DNA from: Parasponia andersonii
Taxonomy: Eukaryota > Streptophyta > Magnoliopsida > Rosales > Cannabaceae
Assembly: GCA_002914805.1 (NCBI GenBank)
Contig: JXTB01000639.1
Span: forward strand, 106,442-170,441
Direction of reading: 5' to 3'
Length of the DNA stretch: 64,000 nucleotides
Shown: positions 34,136 to 46,239 of the stretch, piece by piece
How the letters are laid out: each line of letters starts with the position of its first letter
Position numbering within the stretch: the first letter of the stretch is position 1
Notes under the pieces: generated by a model
Seen by the model: the letters and a program-made list of their open reading frames with translations, nothing else
Databases searched by the model: none
What the model was told of the DNA's origin: nothing
Made by a program: the position numbers and the translations under genes

Positions 34136-34440
34136 AAAAGTGATATGGAGTCCGAAAGAGAAGGGGTTTTCTTTGAGGCTCGAGAGATAGGGCCATGCAA
34201 GTTTTTAATCCGTCGATCACGCTGGGGAATTCACATGAAAGGGAACAAGGAATTCTCAATGAAAAAAATACTCTTTGAACCGAACATGCATGTAGTTTTC
34301 CATCAGCCGATTATTCCTATAACTCCGCTCTCAACTTGGAATCTATATCCAAAAAGGTCTACTCTTGGCTACTCCACACGCTGCCTAGTGGAGGCGTGGT
34401 TATCTGAAGTGGATTATCTCTTTTTTGTTAATACGAGATT
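34136..34440. other. Unassigned stretch next to the nad2 fragment
   Basis: A run without stops on the plus strand (34061-34618) includes EAREIGPCKFLIRRSRWGIH and PIIPITPLSTWNLYPK. The higher GC and its position suggest it may belong to the same organelle transfer, for example intron sequence, but I do not recognise it. Confidence 0.3.
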
Positions 34441-35756
34441 CATTAAGAACGTCCAAAGGCAAAGCAAAGGCAAGGCCACCAAAACAGAGAGGAGAGAAAA
34501 TCAATCCCCTAAAATGGAGTCAGGAAGAGTAAAATCATTACAAACAAAGTCAGGTATAAAATTGACATCCAAAACACCAAGCACATTATGTTTGTTGGCC
34601 CATTTAGTAAGATTATGAGCCAAATAATTCATTGAGCGCGGGGTATAGGAGAATTCAACCACTCCAACGCATCTAGCCATCAACAATATTCCTTCTACAA
34701 TTGAGCATATTCCAAGCAGGTTATAAGGATCCTTGGAGAGTTGAGATGAGTTCCTGACATTCAGACTCCAGTACAGTAGACTGTAGCTTTCTTAGTATGA
34801 CTTGAGCCAAACCTCCTTCAAGGCTAAGGCTTCCACTACGCTAGGTTCAATCATATTAATCCGAGTTGTTGTAGCAAATAGAATTACTCCCTGACTATCC
34901 CTTCCCACAGCTGAATAGACAGAATGATCCCTCCATACTGCAACATCAGAGTTAATTTGTACCACTTAGGAAGAGGGAGGGTCCATACTGATGGATACCA
35001 GATACCTCTCCCAGGTTGCTCTTCCAATGTAGCAGCCTGCACTTTAAAAGCCCAATGCACACCTCTGATTAAATTTGGAAGGGGTTTAGATATACCCCCA
35101 TGCACAATCTAATTTCTCTTTTGCCAAATGGCATCTGTATACACCGAAGCAAAAATCAGAAATGAAGAGAAGTTCACTTGCTCTTTTGGTACAATTGTTC
35201 CTTTAAAGACTTTGTCAAACCAATTTTCCACCCCTTGAAAATAGAAGTTATCATATCTATTGCATCAACTAGAGATGAACCACAAGATTTTAGCTATTGG
35301 ACAGTCCTAAAAAAAAATGGATGGTGATCTCCTCTAGCAAACCAAATAATGGACATTTCGCTTCCTCTAGCTAGAGGATAAAAGCCAATCGAACTCTCGT
35401 AGGAAGAGTGTCACTGAGGATTCTCCACCATAGAAGATGATGCCTAGGATGCCACAGAGACTTCCAAAGACACTTCCAAAGATTATGCTGGGCTGAGTAA
35501 GGGCCAGGGAGCTGTGCTTGAATAAGTCTGTGATAAGTGCTCTTAATTGTGAAATAACCTGAGGATGAGGCGGCCCAAAACCATCTGGCTTCATTATGTT
35601 GAAGACTGTTTGGAATTGGAATCTTTAGGATAGCTAAAACATAAACATTATTGAAACAATCCTTTAAAAAAGTCACATTCCACTCAGTTAGGCTCCGAAA
35701 GCCTAGAAGTTGATTGAGTTCCCGACCTTTCTATCCCCATAAATTCTGACTAAAAA
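34440..35756 (-). mobile_element. 5'-truncated LINE relic (zf-RVT and RNase H part)
   Basis: On the minus strand a zinc-binding RT-associated domain reads near 35676-35371: RWFWAASSSGYFTIKSTYHR, then SLWHPRHHLLWWRILSDTLP. An RNase H region follows: PLPKWYKLTLML near 34960, with a degraded DAAV-like site, and FSYTPRSMNYLAHNLTKWA near 34640, the usual LINE C-terminus. The RT itself is missing. The left part of the ORF stops where a 108-bp repeat copy begins at 35757. Multiple stops and frameshifts make it dead. Confidence 0.75.
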
Positions 35757-36050
35757 TAGAAAATCTAGACCAATGAATCCTAACCATTAGATGAGATGCA
35801 CTCTAAATCCCATCCATATAATTTTATTAGAATCCTATCCTCAACTTTTCCTATCATATAAGACAAGAAAATCTATATCATAGAATCCTAACTATTGGAT
35901 AAGATATACTTTAAATCTCAACCTTACAATTTTATCATAATCCTATCTTCATTTTTTCCTATTCTTTCGGATAAGAAAATCTAGACCAATGAATCATATC
36001 CATTAGATGAGATACACTCTAAATCTCAACTCTATGATTTTATCAAAATC
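35757..36050. repeat. Displaced copy of the Harbinger 108-bp tandem repeat
   Basis: About 2.7 units that match roughly 31009-31300 almost base for base, including the unit order (GATGCACTCTAAATCCCATC, then GATATACTTTAAATCTCAAC, then GATACACTCTAAATCTCAAC). It begins exactly at the truncated 5' end of the LINE relic. Confidence 0.85.
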
Positions 36051-36680
36051 CACAAATAGCAATGTAATGAAATCAAATTACAAGTGTAGACAACTTATTC
36101 CAACAATGAAAACACTTGAATCCACAAATAGCAAATTTTGGGGATTTAAGTCTAACTTTAATCCTCCACTTAAATTTTATATTTCCAACCATATATAAGG
36201 TTTTCTAGGACCTTTATTCATCAATTAAAAGCTTTGATTTAAGGACTAATACAATAGAAATAAATTACCAATTCCAAGTTCCATAAAAACCTCACCTTGA
36301 CTAGTTTGAACCTTTGTTGAAGCTCTTGCCTTCTTCTTCTACAAAACTAATTTCTATGACTTAGAAATTGATCTTAGGACTCAAGAGGACCTAGAGGAAT
36401 CATTATTTAAGTGGTATCAAGTGGAGAATTAAAATAAGAAAACAAAACCTAGGAAGGAGAATTAGTAGAATTACCTTGACTAGTTTGGACCTATCTTGCT
36501 TTCTTAAGCTCCAAATTGAGTTCAACCACTTGGAAATTCTTGAAAATGGTTAGTGGGAGCTGAGAGAAGTCTAAAAATGAGTGGAAGAGTTTCAGGTCGT
36601 GGCTAGAGAGAAAGGAGAAGAAAATGACCAGATTTGGTCCAAAAGTGATACTTAATAACTAAGAAATGGCATAACTTAAG
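36051..36680. other. Unassigned stretch up to the assembly gap
   Basis: No gene seen. ACCTTGACTAGTTTG occurs near 36293 and again near 36473, each followed by similar text, so a diverged duplication or an unknown repeat may be present. Confidence 0.3.
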
Positions 36681-36869
36681 NNNNNNNNNNNNNNNNNNNN
36701 NNNNNNNNNNNNNNNNNNNNNNNNNNNNNNNNNNNNNNNNNNNNNNNNNNNNNNNNNNNNNNNNNNNNNNNNNNNNNNNNNNNNNNNNNNNNNNNNNNNN
36801 NNNNNNNNNNNNNNNNNNNNNNNNNNNNNNNNNNNNNNNNNNNNNNNNNNNNNNNNNNNNNNNNNNNNN
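36681..36869. other. Assembly gap (189 N)
   Basis: Run of undetermined bases. The open frame called across it is an artefact. Confidence 1.
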
Positions 36870-37135
36870 TTTAATGCATGTTCGTATAGTATTACTATTC
36901 ATAAATGTATTCTTTGTTCCTTTCACACACCAAGCTCTCTCTCTTTGAGGGTACTGAGCCTTTATACTGCATGGAATCACTTCCACAAATATTAATACAA
37001 TAATACAGATCATTTAACAATCAGAATGAGTAATTTATCATAAAATTGATACTAGTTGCTTGATATGTCTATTATACAATATGAATATGTTTATTATTGG
37101 CTTATTATGTATGTGAGAATCTTGGGTATCATATT

Positions 37136-37158
37136 ATATATATATATATATATATATA
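37136..37158. repeat. TA microsatellite at the left border of Tat element 2
   Basis: Alternating TA runs straight into the LTR start TGTTGGTGCTG. A matching TA run lies at 51055-51077, just beyond the other LTR, so the element split one microsatellite. Confidence 0.8.
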
Positions 37159-37961
37159 TGTTGGTGCTGTTCTTACCAGCTGTCAACATGTCTCTGAACT
37201 GCTGACGAGGTATCCACCAACTATCCATGTATCCTTCCTATCCCGGAATGTCTTTAGCTTCAGGCTGAGACAGAGAGGCGGGGGTGGCCACCAACAAAGA
37301 CTCTCTGATACTTAAGTCAGTGATTTATCCCTGAGATTGAACAGCAAGGATTTAGTTTTTCTCTGTAAAATATTTTTTGTATATTATATTGTCTCTTGTA
37401 TATCTCTTTAGGGAGGAAACAAGGCTTATATATATAATCCTGAAACTGGGAACGTTCTGACTCTCAATTCCAGGATCGAGTACCTTTTTCCATCATGACT
37501 TACTCCAGAAATCACAGGTCGTGATTACCGTGATCTCCCTTGCATCATCGCGGCCTATTTTCACCGTCCCCTACGACTTCAGCCTGTCGGGGGTGAGATT
37601 TTAACAAGCCGCCACTCCGTCAGGACGACTTATCCAATGCGCGCACCTACCCAGGATCACATTAAATGCTCTGTCTGGGTCTAGAGTGGTGAGCTGCTTC
37701 CCACGGTATTCTGGCGGAAGACCCTTGAGGCTCCTGAACCCCAGCTGTCGAGGTAAGAATCAGACTGGGCCGAATCCATCCAGGGTCTGGGATGGGTTCG
37801 GCCCTGATCTCGGACAGCCCATGGGCCTATGCGGTACCACGTGCGACCCGCATGGCCTTTAATCAGTCACTCTGGATACTTGTCAGACGGTGTACCCCGC
37901 TTGTGACCTATTCTACCACTTAATCGTCTACGTGGTGTATGTTTTTAGAATGGGTCCCACA
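37159..37961 (-). repeat. 3' LTR of Tat element 2
   Basis: On the minus strand it opens TGTGGGACCCATT and closes CAGCACCAACA. It matches 50072-51050 once the duplicated gap region there is discounted. A TATA-like TTATATATATAA lies at 37426-37437. Confidence 0.92.
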
Positions 37962-37980
37962 ACTGCCCCCATTTCCCTAT
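37962..37980 (-). other. Polypurine tract of Tat element 2
   Basis: On the minus strand it reads ATAGGGAAATGGGGGCAGT, directly before the 3' LTR, and is nearly identical to the tract of element 1. Confidence 0.75.
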
Positions 37981-38321
37981 TTGATGGATTCGTATCCATC
38001 AAGTGGGGAAATCGTTTCTCCGGTCCTCTAATTCAAGGGATACATTTGGCTCCCCCACCGTCACTCCTCCCCAATTACTGACGTTGGGGAACGCCATCCC
38101 GTGTCACAATTTTTTCAAATTTTTGAAATTCTAACGCATCCGTCTTCCTTGCCCTGCTCTTCTCCAGGAAAAACTTTTCAGCTCCCCCTCTATAAAAGCC
38201 GCATTTATGCTCATTTCTTATTTTACCAAAATCTCTAAGTATTCCAGCTTTCTCAAATCTTAGGATTTCAGTATCTCCCTTTTTCCAGAACCTTTCGCCT
38301 TCTTCGATCGCACCTAACACG

Positions 38322-41300
38322 ATGGCCCTGAATCTGAATCAGAAACTCTGCCCCGTCATGGATTCCGAATTAGAGTTATTGAGGAGGCAGCTCTGCTTCC
38401 CCGGGGGAGTCACTTTAGAGAGGGTCGACGGCCCGGTAGACTGGTACCTTTACCCATCTACTCCAGAAGGGATCCATCATCCTGGGGAGGAGGCATTTGG
38501 AATGGTTGTTGTGTCCTCTTCCTCCCTTGGTCCACCAGTTCTTTAGCCTTATGGGGATTCATCTGATACAGCTCAATGCTAATGGAATCATGATCCTGAT
38601 GGGGCTTTTAGCCTTGTCCGTCCTCCTCAACACGTATATTAACCTGGAAGTGGTATTCTATGCCTATAAGCTTATCCTCATCCCCAAAAAATGCTCCTAC
38701 CCCACTTTCTACCTCCAGCCGCTCCCGGGGCACCACATTTTCTAGGGCTTACCGAGGTCGGACAAGCAGTGGGACTCTCATTCCAGGATATACGTCATCG
38801 GAAGGGCGTGGTGCTCTCCCTGGGTGAACGGAGAGCGTTTTCAAATCCCCTCGTTCTTTCTGCAAAGTAAGTACTGGGTCGTGAATTTTGGGTCCGTGCA
38901 TATTTCGTCTGTTTTTACTCATGACATTTTGTCTTGGGCAGCCTCTGCAGAGGAAAGCAAGTTCGAGCCTCGGTTGTCGGTGGGTCGGCTCCAGGAGCTG
39001 GAGGGAATCCTCCTTTTCAGGCCGTCCGGGGATTGTCGACACATCCAGGCTGTCTGAATCCCCAGGTGATTAACATGATGCCAAGGATGGTCTCATATCT
39101 CCTCTTCCCGCTAGACACGTGGGTCATCACCAAACACCTTCGGAGCCAGCTTGACGCCTCTGCCCTAAACCAATTCCGCCGGGAAGAGCAGGGTCACATC
39201 GCCATGTTGGGCAGTCAGATCACGGCCTCGAGCCAGCTAGCGGGTCACAATGACTTGGTGGCACCGACCAGCCATGAGCTCGAGGAGGCGGTGAAGCTCA
39301 TGGCCAAGGAGTGTACCAAGCTCTGTAAGGAGGAAATCGCTACCCTTAATAGGGCTAAGAATGAGATCATTTTTGTATCTTGGGGCTCCATCGGTCAGGT
39401 AATGGCTGCATTTTAACCATGTTGCTTACTCCTTGTAGGTTCGAACGTGCGCCCTTCGGCAGACCCTTCCCCAGTCAAGGGGAAGACCACTGTGCACAAG
39501 GCTCGTACCAAGGTCTCCGTTGGTCGGCGTTGTCCTCGGAGGACGAGGCCTCGGGAGTTGTCATCCCAAGAACAGGCTCAGACGACAACCTGGAGGGTCT
39601 ATTCGTGACCGAGGATAAAACATCGGTAGTGCCAACTCCTGAGGTAGGCAGGCTCGTGGTCCGGGAGGCACCGGCCATAAAGGTTGTGCATGGCAAAGGG
39701 GCACCCTCGAGTCTGCCCGGTGAGCCCTCTGTACTGACCTCTTCTACCCCCAGCTCTGGCTCAAAGGTGGGAGCGAAGTCCAGTGCCGCTCGTTCCCGTG
39801 GAGAGATTGCGGAGCTTAGCGGAGGGGCTCCGAGGTTGAAGTCTCGGCTGTCTTCCCCTCCCTCGGTCTCCACAAAGCGAGATCGCAAACCCGATTCGTC
39901 CAAGGGGGAGGGGAGCCTGGCGGGAAAGAGAGGTAGAACTGCCCCTGCTTCTGACAGCGACGACGATGGGGATACTTTGACTCTCATGAGGAGGAGGAGG
40001 TCCGTGCGAGGCGGCGCATCTAAGGATGTTGGTCAAGATAAGACCGAAAAATCACACCAGGGCATTCCTTCGGCGGAGGTGGCGGCCGAATCTACTGACG
40101 TAGTAGCAGTCGTCGTAGCTTCTTCTGTCGAGGGTGCGCCCAGTGACGCCTCACTCTCTACCGCCACCACCTTTGCCACTCTGGGGGTGTCGAAAGAAGT
40201 CGCTGGAGTGCATCCGGTGGGGGGTGAAGGTGTCCTCACGGTCGGCGAGGAGGAATCGCATTCCTCAGATGCGGACAACACCCAGGGAGAGGGTACGGCT
40301 ACGGAGCCCGAGCTGGAGGCGCTCTCCCCGGGGAATGTAGAGATTTTGGCCAGGCGTAGTATCATATAGGTTTGTTTTGTCTTACTGTAAGCAATAGGTT
40401 CTTAGCGTCCTCTCTGAACACTAACTCCTCTTTCTTGCGCTTTGCAGCTAGCTGTTGTCCAGTCCTTCTACTCCTCTCACATTAGCAGGCTGACTGGGCA
40501 GCTGAATGCCCGTGCCATGATGGCCAAGCGGAGTGAGGCCGCCCTTGCCAGGTTGAGGGCGGATTTCGACTTGTACCGAAGCCTGGACAAGGCTAGGGTC
40601 AGCAGTGCAGTGGCCTACACTTTGAGCGTCGAAAGGACCAGGTGCAACGAGCTGGTCGCTACGTTAGCCGAGGCAAAGACCGCCAGGTTGGTCCAAACCG
40701 AGGCTGTCAGGCTGACCCAGGCTGAGCTCAAGGCCAAGGAGTAGGAACTACAGAATGCAGGGGCGGAGATGGGTCTGGCTTCATCGCTCGTGACAGAGCC
40801 GTCGACGAGGCTATGGAGGCGAGGAAAGCCAAGGCAAAAGCTAAACTTGAGGCCCATTCTTTGCAGTGTAGACTCGACCGGTCAAACGAGGTAATCTGAC
40901 ATCTCTATTCGGATCACAAAAAACTGATGCAGGCTCATGTCGAGTTGTCTCGCAAACATGGCGAAGATCTCACCGATATTAATAATCTTTTGATCGACTT
41001 ATTGCAGCGGCAAGCGGAGCTGAGGCTAGCTACACTGAGGGATAGACTGGCAGACGCAAAGAAGCTGAAGACAAGGTACCAGAGGCCGGTGGATGTTCTT
41101 TCGACAGATAGCTACATGTCTAGCTAGGAGAACAGGAAGTTCGAAGGCCATGCAGAGATGGTAACGCCAGACTAGTTCGATGAGCAAAAAGGCATCAATA
41201 GAGATGGTAACGCCAGACTAGTTCGATGAGCAAAAAGGCATCAATAGGGACTATTATTCCATCAGGTACTACATGCAGCAGTTAGGAGACGAAATTAATA

Positions 41301-41560
41301 TCGTGTACCCTGCTGATGTGTTGAAGATGCTCGATGAAGATAAAGATAGGCCCTCTACATCTGCTTCTATCACCAAGGAGACCGTCCCCACTCCGGGTCT
41401 GCCAGAACAAGCTACGGAGGTCTCTGGTGTTCAGCCTAGCGAGGGCGCCTTGACGGGCAGAGGGTCAAGCACGGTCGTCTTGTCCAGCGATGATTCCGAT
41501 TCTGCTGCAGCTAGCCCAAGCTTCGAAGCCGGCGTTGCTTCCCTCCCTGGAGGTAACTAG
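38322..41560 (+). pseudogene. Antisense spliced ORF of Tat element 2 (Transposase_28-like)
   Basis: This is the counterpart of 16257-19283. It starts MALNLNQKLCPVMDSELELL at 38322 and continues after a frameshift near 38495 with LNANGIMILMGLLALSV and LILIPKKCSYPTFYLQPLPG. A TAG at 38742 replaces the Trp of element 1. Intron 1 is 38867-38941 (A|GTAAGTACT to TTGGGCAG|CC), 75 nt as in element 1. Then comes SAEESKFEPRLSVGRLQELE. Later introns are near 39398-39439 (acceptor CTTGTAG) and 40369-40447 (acceptor CTTTGCAG). Past a Ser/Ala-rich acidic middle with SDSDDDGDTLTLMRRRRSV is a coiled coil (40442-40740). The end is PSFEAGVASLPGGN at 41560. A 48-base tandem duplication lies near 41150-41246. 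It is dead, but its splice sites are better preserved than in element 1. Confidence 0.75.
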
Positions 41561-42240
41561 GGACTCTCCCCTTTATGTATATTTATAAAGTGCTGACCAC
41601 TCTGTGTAGAGCTGACCCCTGTTGCAAGCAACTGTTTAAATAATAAAACGACGTATTCTTCTCACGCTTATTCTGTGTGATCTATTATATTCATTATTAT
41701 ATTATATTTGTTGCTTGCATCCGTGGTCAGGGTCAGGCATCGTATACGATGCCATTCCTTTGTCGGCAATTTGCCCGGCTTTCGGGTCTGGCCCAATCGT
41801 ATATGATGTGGAGTTACTAGCGAATTCTCCTCATGCTACGACCGACGAGGTCAGCTCTGGATATCGGAATGTGAGTTCTGGCTCGCCCGACTTTGCGGAT
41901 GTGTAACTTCCGTTATGACTCATCTTAGAAGAATATGATCCAGGTGTATGGCTAGACTTCTCCGACCCTAAATGGGAACGCGCTAGGAACCAGCTCCAAG
42001 GATTGGTCGACAACTGTTTGGACCCGTCGCTTCAGAGGAGGAGGCCTAGGCTTGGCTCTTTTCGGGAGCGAACAAGACGTTACCACTCCAGCGTGTCCTT
42101 GCGAGTCCGCCCGAGACCTGCTCCTTAGAAATGGAGACACCGGGTCCGCATCTGTGCCGACCATGTATCTTGTAATCTAAGCAATAATAAACAGAATTTG
42201 GTTGTAATTTCTGCTTTCGTGCTTAGTCTTGCTCGGATCT

Positions 42241-42420
42241 ACTTCCAACGGGTAGGTCTTGGTTCCATTCATTTCCTACCCATGTTTAGCTAAGGCACTC
42301 TCTGGGGAGGGTCTGCTTCCAACGGGTAGACCCTGACCCCTTTTTCCTTTTGCCCACACTTAGCTTAAGTGCTCTCTGGGGAGGGTCTACTTCTAACGGG
42401 TAGACGCTGGTCCTATTTGC
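42241..42420. repeat. Three ~74-bp direct repeats next to the element 2 array
   Basis: ACTTCCAACGGGTAG-like words occur at 42241, about 42315 and 42389, followed by TTTAGCTAAGGCACTCTCTG-like text. The stretch joins the antisense ORF 3' side to the main array. Confidence 0.7.
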
Positions 42421-42439
42421 CTTTGGCCCGTGCGTAGCT

Positions 42440-44380
42440 AAGGTGCCCCCTGGGATCGTCGACAAGCGACGTGATCCGTGTGGCGTAATTCTTGGCGAGA
42501 TCCGCTGGCAAATATTTTATTGCGCAGCTCAATCCCCTCCGCGCATTTTCTCGGGCCATCGGTAATTATTTTATTGTGCGAGGTGATTCCCATAGCGCGA
42601 TCCTTACTAAGGTCTACTGGCAAGCATTTGATTGCGCAACCCAATCCTCTTCGTGCATTTTTCTGGGCCATCGACAAGCATTCTATTGCACGATGTGATT
42701 CCCATAGCGCAATCCTTACCGAGGTCTGCTCGCAATTATTTGACTGCGCAACCCGATCCTCTTCGTGCGTTTTCCCAGGTCACCGGCAAGCATTCTATTA
42801 CACGATGTGATTCCCATAGCGCGATCCTTACGGAGGTCTGCTGGCAAGCATTTGACTGCGCAGCCCGATCCTCTTCATACGTTTTCTCGGGTCGTCGGCA
42901 AGCGATGTGATCCCTGCAGTACGTTTTTTATGAGGTCTGCTGGCAAGTTTTTAGTTGCGCAGCTCTTTCCTCTTCGTACGTTTTCTTAGGTCATCGGCAA
43001 GCGACGTGATCCCCGCAGTACGATCTTTGATTAGGTCTGCTGGCAAGTTTTTGGTTGCGCAGCTCTTTTCTCTTCGTGCATTTTCTCGGATCGTCGGCAA
43101 GCGACGTGATCCCCGCAATATGATCTTTGATGAGGTCTGCTAGTAAGTTTTTGACTGCGCAGCCCGATCCTCTTTGTATATTTTCTCGAGTCATCCGTAA
43201 GCGACGTGATACCTGCAGTACGATTTTTATGAGGTCTACTGGCAAGTTTTTAGTTGCGCAGCTCTTTCCTCTTCGTACATTTTCTCGGATCGTCGGCAAG
43301 CGAGTGATCCCCGCAGTATGATCTTTGATGAGGTCTACTGGCAAGTTTTTGGTTACGTAGCTCTTTCCTCTTTGTACGTTTTCTCAGGTCGTCGGCAAGC
43401 GACGTGATCCCCGCAGTATAATTTTTGACGAGGTCTGCAGGCAAGTTTTTGATTGTACAGCCCGATCCTCTTCGTACGTTTTCTCGGGTCGTCGGCAAGC
43501 GACGTGATCCCTGCAGTATGATTTTTATGAGGTCTGCTGGCAAATTTTTGGTTGCGCAGTCCGATCCTCTTCGTACGTTTTCTCAGGTCGTTGGCAAGCG
43601 ATGTGATTCCCACAGTACGATTTTTATGAGGTCTGCTGGTAAGTTTTTGTTTGCGCAGCTCTTTCCTCTTCGTACATTTTCTCGGGTCGTCGGCAAGTGA
43701 CGTGATCCCTGCAGTACGATCTTTGACGAGGTCTACTGGCAAGTTTTTGGTTGCGCAGCTCTTTCCTCNGTACGATCTTTGATGAGGTCTGCTGGCAAGT
43801 TTTTAGTTGCGCAGCTCTTTTCTCTTCGTACGTTCTCTCGGGTCATCGGCAAGCGACGTGATCCCCGTAGTACGATTTTTATGAGGTCTTGCACAGCTCT
43901 TTCCTCTTCGTACATTTTCTCCGGTCGTCAGCAAGCGACGTGATCCCCGCAGTACGATCTTTGACGAGGTCTGCTGGCAAGTTTTTGGTTGCACAGCTCT
44001 TTCCTCTTCGTATGTTTTCTCCAGTCGTCGGCAAGCGACGTGATCCCCACAGTATGATTCTTGACGAGGTCTGCTGGCAAGTTTTTGGTTGCATAGCTCT
44101 TTCCTCTTTGTACGTTTTCTCGGGTCGTCGGCAAGTGACGTGATCCCCGCAGTACGATTTTTATGAGGTCTGCTGGCAAGTTTTTAGTTGCGTAGCTCTT
44201 TCCTCTTCGTACGTTCTCTCGGGTCGTTGGCAAGCGACGCGATCCACGCAGTACGATTTTTTTGAGGTCTGCTGGCAAAGTTTTTGGTTGCGCAGCTCTT
44301 TCCTCTTCGTCGGTTTTCTCGGGTCGTCGGCAAGTGACGTGATCCCTGCAGTATGATCTTTGATGAATGGCCCGTGGGGT
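42440..44380 (-). repeat. Array of about nineteen ~100-bp tandem repeats in Tat element 2
   Basis: GAGGTCTGCTGGCAAGTTTT recurs every 99-101 bases, for example with AGGTCT at 43033, 43133, 43232, 43331 and 43431. The companion text GTCGGCAAGCGACGTGATCC is in nearly every unit. It is the reverse complement of the element 1 unit (AACTTGCCAGCAGACCTC), so the family is shared while copy number is about double. One shortened unit holds an undetermined base at 43769. Confidence 0.92.
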
Positions 44381-44515
44381 CTGGCACTGTGGGCAGACCC
44401 TTTTACATAGCTATCCAAAGCATAAATCTGTGGAGCAGGAACCTTCACCTGTTTTGGAATTAAGTTGTTTAATAATACAGGCATTCACATGTGTCTTACA
44501 GCATTTAAATGCATC

Positions 44516-45625
44516 TCATACGTAATACTTCTTTAGGTGTTGGGTGTTCCACGTATTTAGCAGGCTCTTCCCGGTCTTGAGTTCTTTCAGGACATATGCA
44601 CTATTGTCAAGCGCCTTGATTACCTCGTAAGGCCTAACCCAGTTAGAGTCTAGCTTCGAGGAATTCCCCGTTCTGACCTTCAAGACCCAATCGCCGATGT
44701 TAAATCGACGAGTGCTAACCTTCTTTGTATAGTAGGACCTGGCCTGCTGATGGTACGAGGCCAGGTGGACCAGGGCCATATCCCGTGTTTCTTCCAGGAG
44801 GTCTGTGTTGCGGCTTTGCTGCTGCTCGTTCAGTGAGGCATCTCTCACCACTTCGGAGCGAAGGGTCAGGAGGCCAATCTCTTTCGAGATCATAGCTTCC
44901 GACCAGTAGACCATGGTGAATGGTGTTCTTCCCGTTGACCTCCACTCCTTGGTTCGATGGGCCCACATGACGGCCGGTAGCTCTTCTAACTACCCCTCTT
45001 TGGCCTCCTGCAATTTCTTTTTTATATTGTTGAATATGGCCTTGTTTGTTGCTTCTACTTGGCCATTCCCCTGAGGGTAATTTACGGATGAAAAGCTGAG
45101 CCTTATATCATACAACTCACACAGCTCCTTTAGCTTCGCGCTCTGGAACTGCGTGCTGTGATCAGCGTGTATCTCTCTCGGGATCCCATACCGACATATT
45201 ATGTTTTTCCAAATGAAGTTAATCGTGTCTGCCTTGTTGATGGTTACGTAGGCTTTAGCTTCCACCCATTTGGTGAAATAATCAGTGACCAGTAGGACAT
45301 ACCTTTTTCCCTTTGGACTTCTGGGGAGTTCTCTGATGATGTCCAGGCCCCATTTAGTGAAAGGCCAAGGAGTTATGTTTGAATGGAGTTCCTCCCTGGG
45401 TTGGCACTTCACAGGGGCGAACCTCTAGCACTTGTCACATTTCTTGACAAATTGGGCCACCTCGGTCATCATGTATGGCCGGAAGTATCCGGCAATCAAG
45501 GCCTTGTGGGCGAAGCTGTGCCCGCTAGAGTGGTTGCCACATGCTCTTTCGTGGATTTCCTCCATCAGTTTCTGCACCTCGATGGGGCCTACGCACCTTA
45601 GCATTGGTCTCATCGTTGATCTCAT
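44516..45625 (-). pseudogene. Integrase of Tat element 2
   Basis: The zinc module reads EEIHERACGNHSSGHSFAHK and KKCDKC near 45570-45430. The core reads VTDYFTKWVEA near 45285, ADHSTQFQ near 45160 (normally DHGTQF) and GNGQVEATNK near 45070, keeping D, D and E. The end reads NTWNTQHLKKYYV at 44516. Stops are at about 45422 (TAG after KCDKC) and 44987 (TAG where Trp is expected). The same frame runs through all three pieces, so few lesions separate it from the ancestor. Confidence 0.88.
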
Positions 45626-46230
45626 TTACAGTCGGTCCGCCACCATAGAATACTGGGCAGCTTTCAGTCTGATCGACCTCGCTTTTTGGGGGTCTGCGGG
45701 CAGGTTCCCTGACACCAAATATTGGGTGATAAGTCTTATCCAGCCCTCATCCTCAAAGTCGGCCGCAAATACGTGGCACGCAGGGGCCTCCAAGGGGCCA
45801 TTTACATTTTCGCCCTCTAGCAGAATCTCCGTATACTCGGTTGCTCCCTCTTTCGACGCGCTTTTAGCTAATTTATTAGCCTTTTGGTTCATCTCCCTGG
45901 GTATTTGTCCGATATCGAACCTGCTGCAACGGACTTTTGCCCTTATTACCCGGGAGAAGTACATATGCAACCTTGGCTCTTTTACTTCGAAGTCTCCCCT
46001 GACCTGACCCACAATTAGCTGCGAGTCATTTTTTACCACAATGTCCTCCACTCCAAAGTGCAGAGCCAATTCAAGGCCTTACTACAGCGCCTCGTACTCC
46101 GCCTCGCTGTTCGCCACCTGGGAACCGAGCCTCAAAGCTTTCTCTACCCTGAGTCCTGTCGGGGTCTGCAAGACTATCCCGATACCTGACCCCGAGACTT
46201 TCGTGGATCTGTCAGTGTAGAGGGTCCAGG
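45626..46230 (-). pseudogene. Archaeal-type RNase H of Tat element 2
   Basis: It begins near 46230 with a LYTDRSTKVSG-like segment (MDGSTN in element 1). It continues SEAEYEAL then a stop near 46082, MALHFGVEDIVVKNDSQLIV, and IPREMNQKANKLAKSASKEG. Catalytic positions have partly changed (DSQ has become NDSQ, and RADGLAK has become KANKLAK). Confidence 0.8.
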
Positions 46231-46239
46231 TTGAAGGGG

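Noticed and set aside
36603-37013. 136-residue ORF
   Set aside because: Most of it is translation through undetermined bases.
42438-44484. Many short ORFs in the element 2 array
   Set aside because: Same cause: open frames of the ~100-bp repeat unit, not genes.
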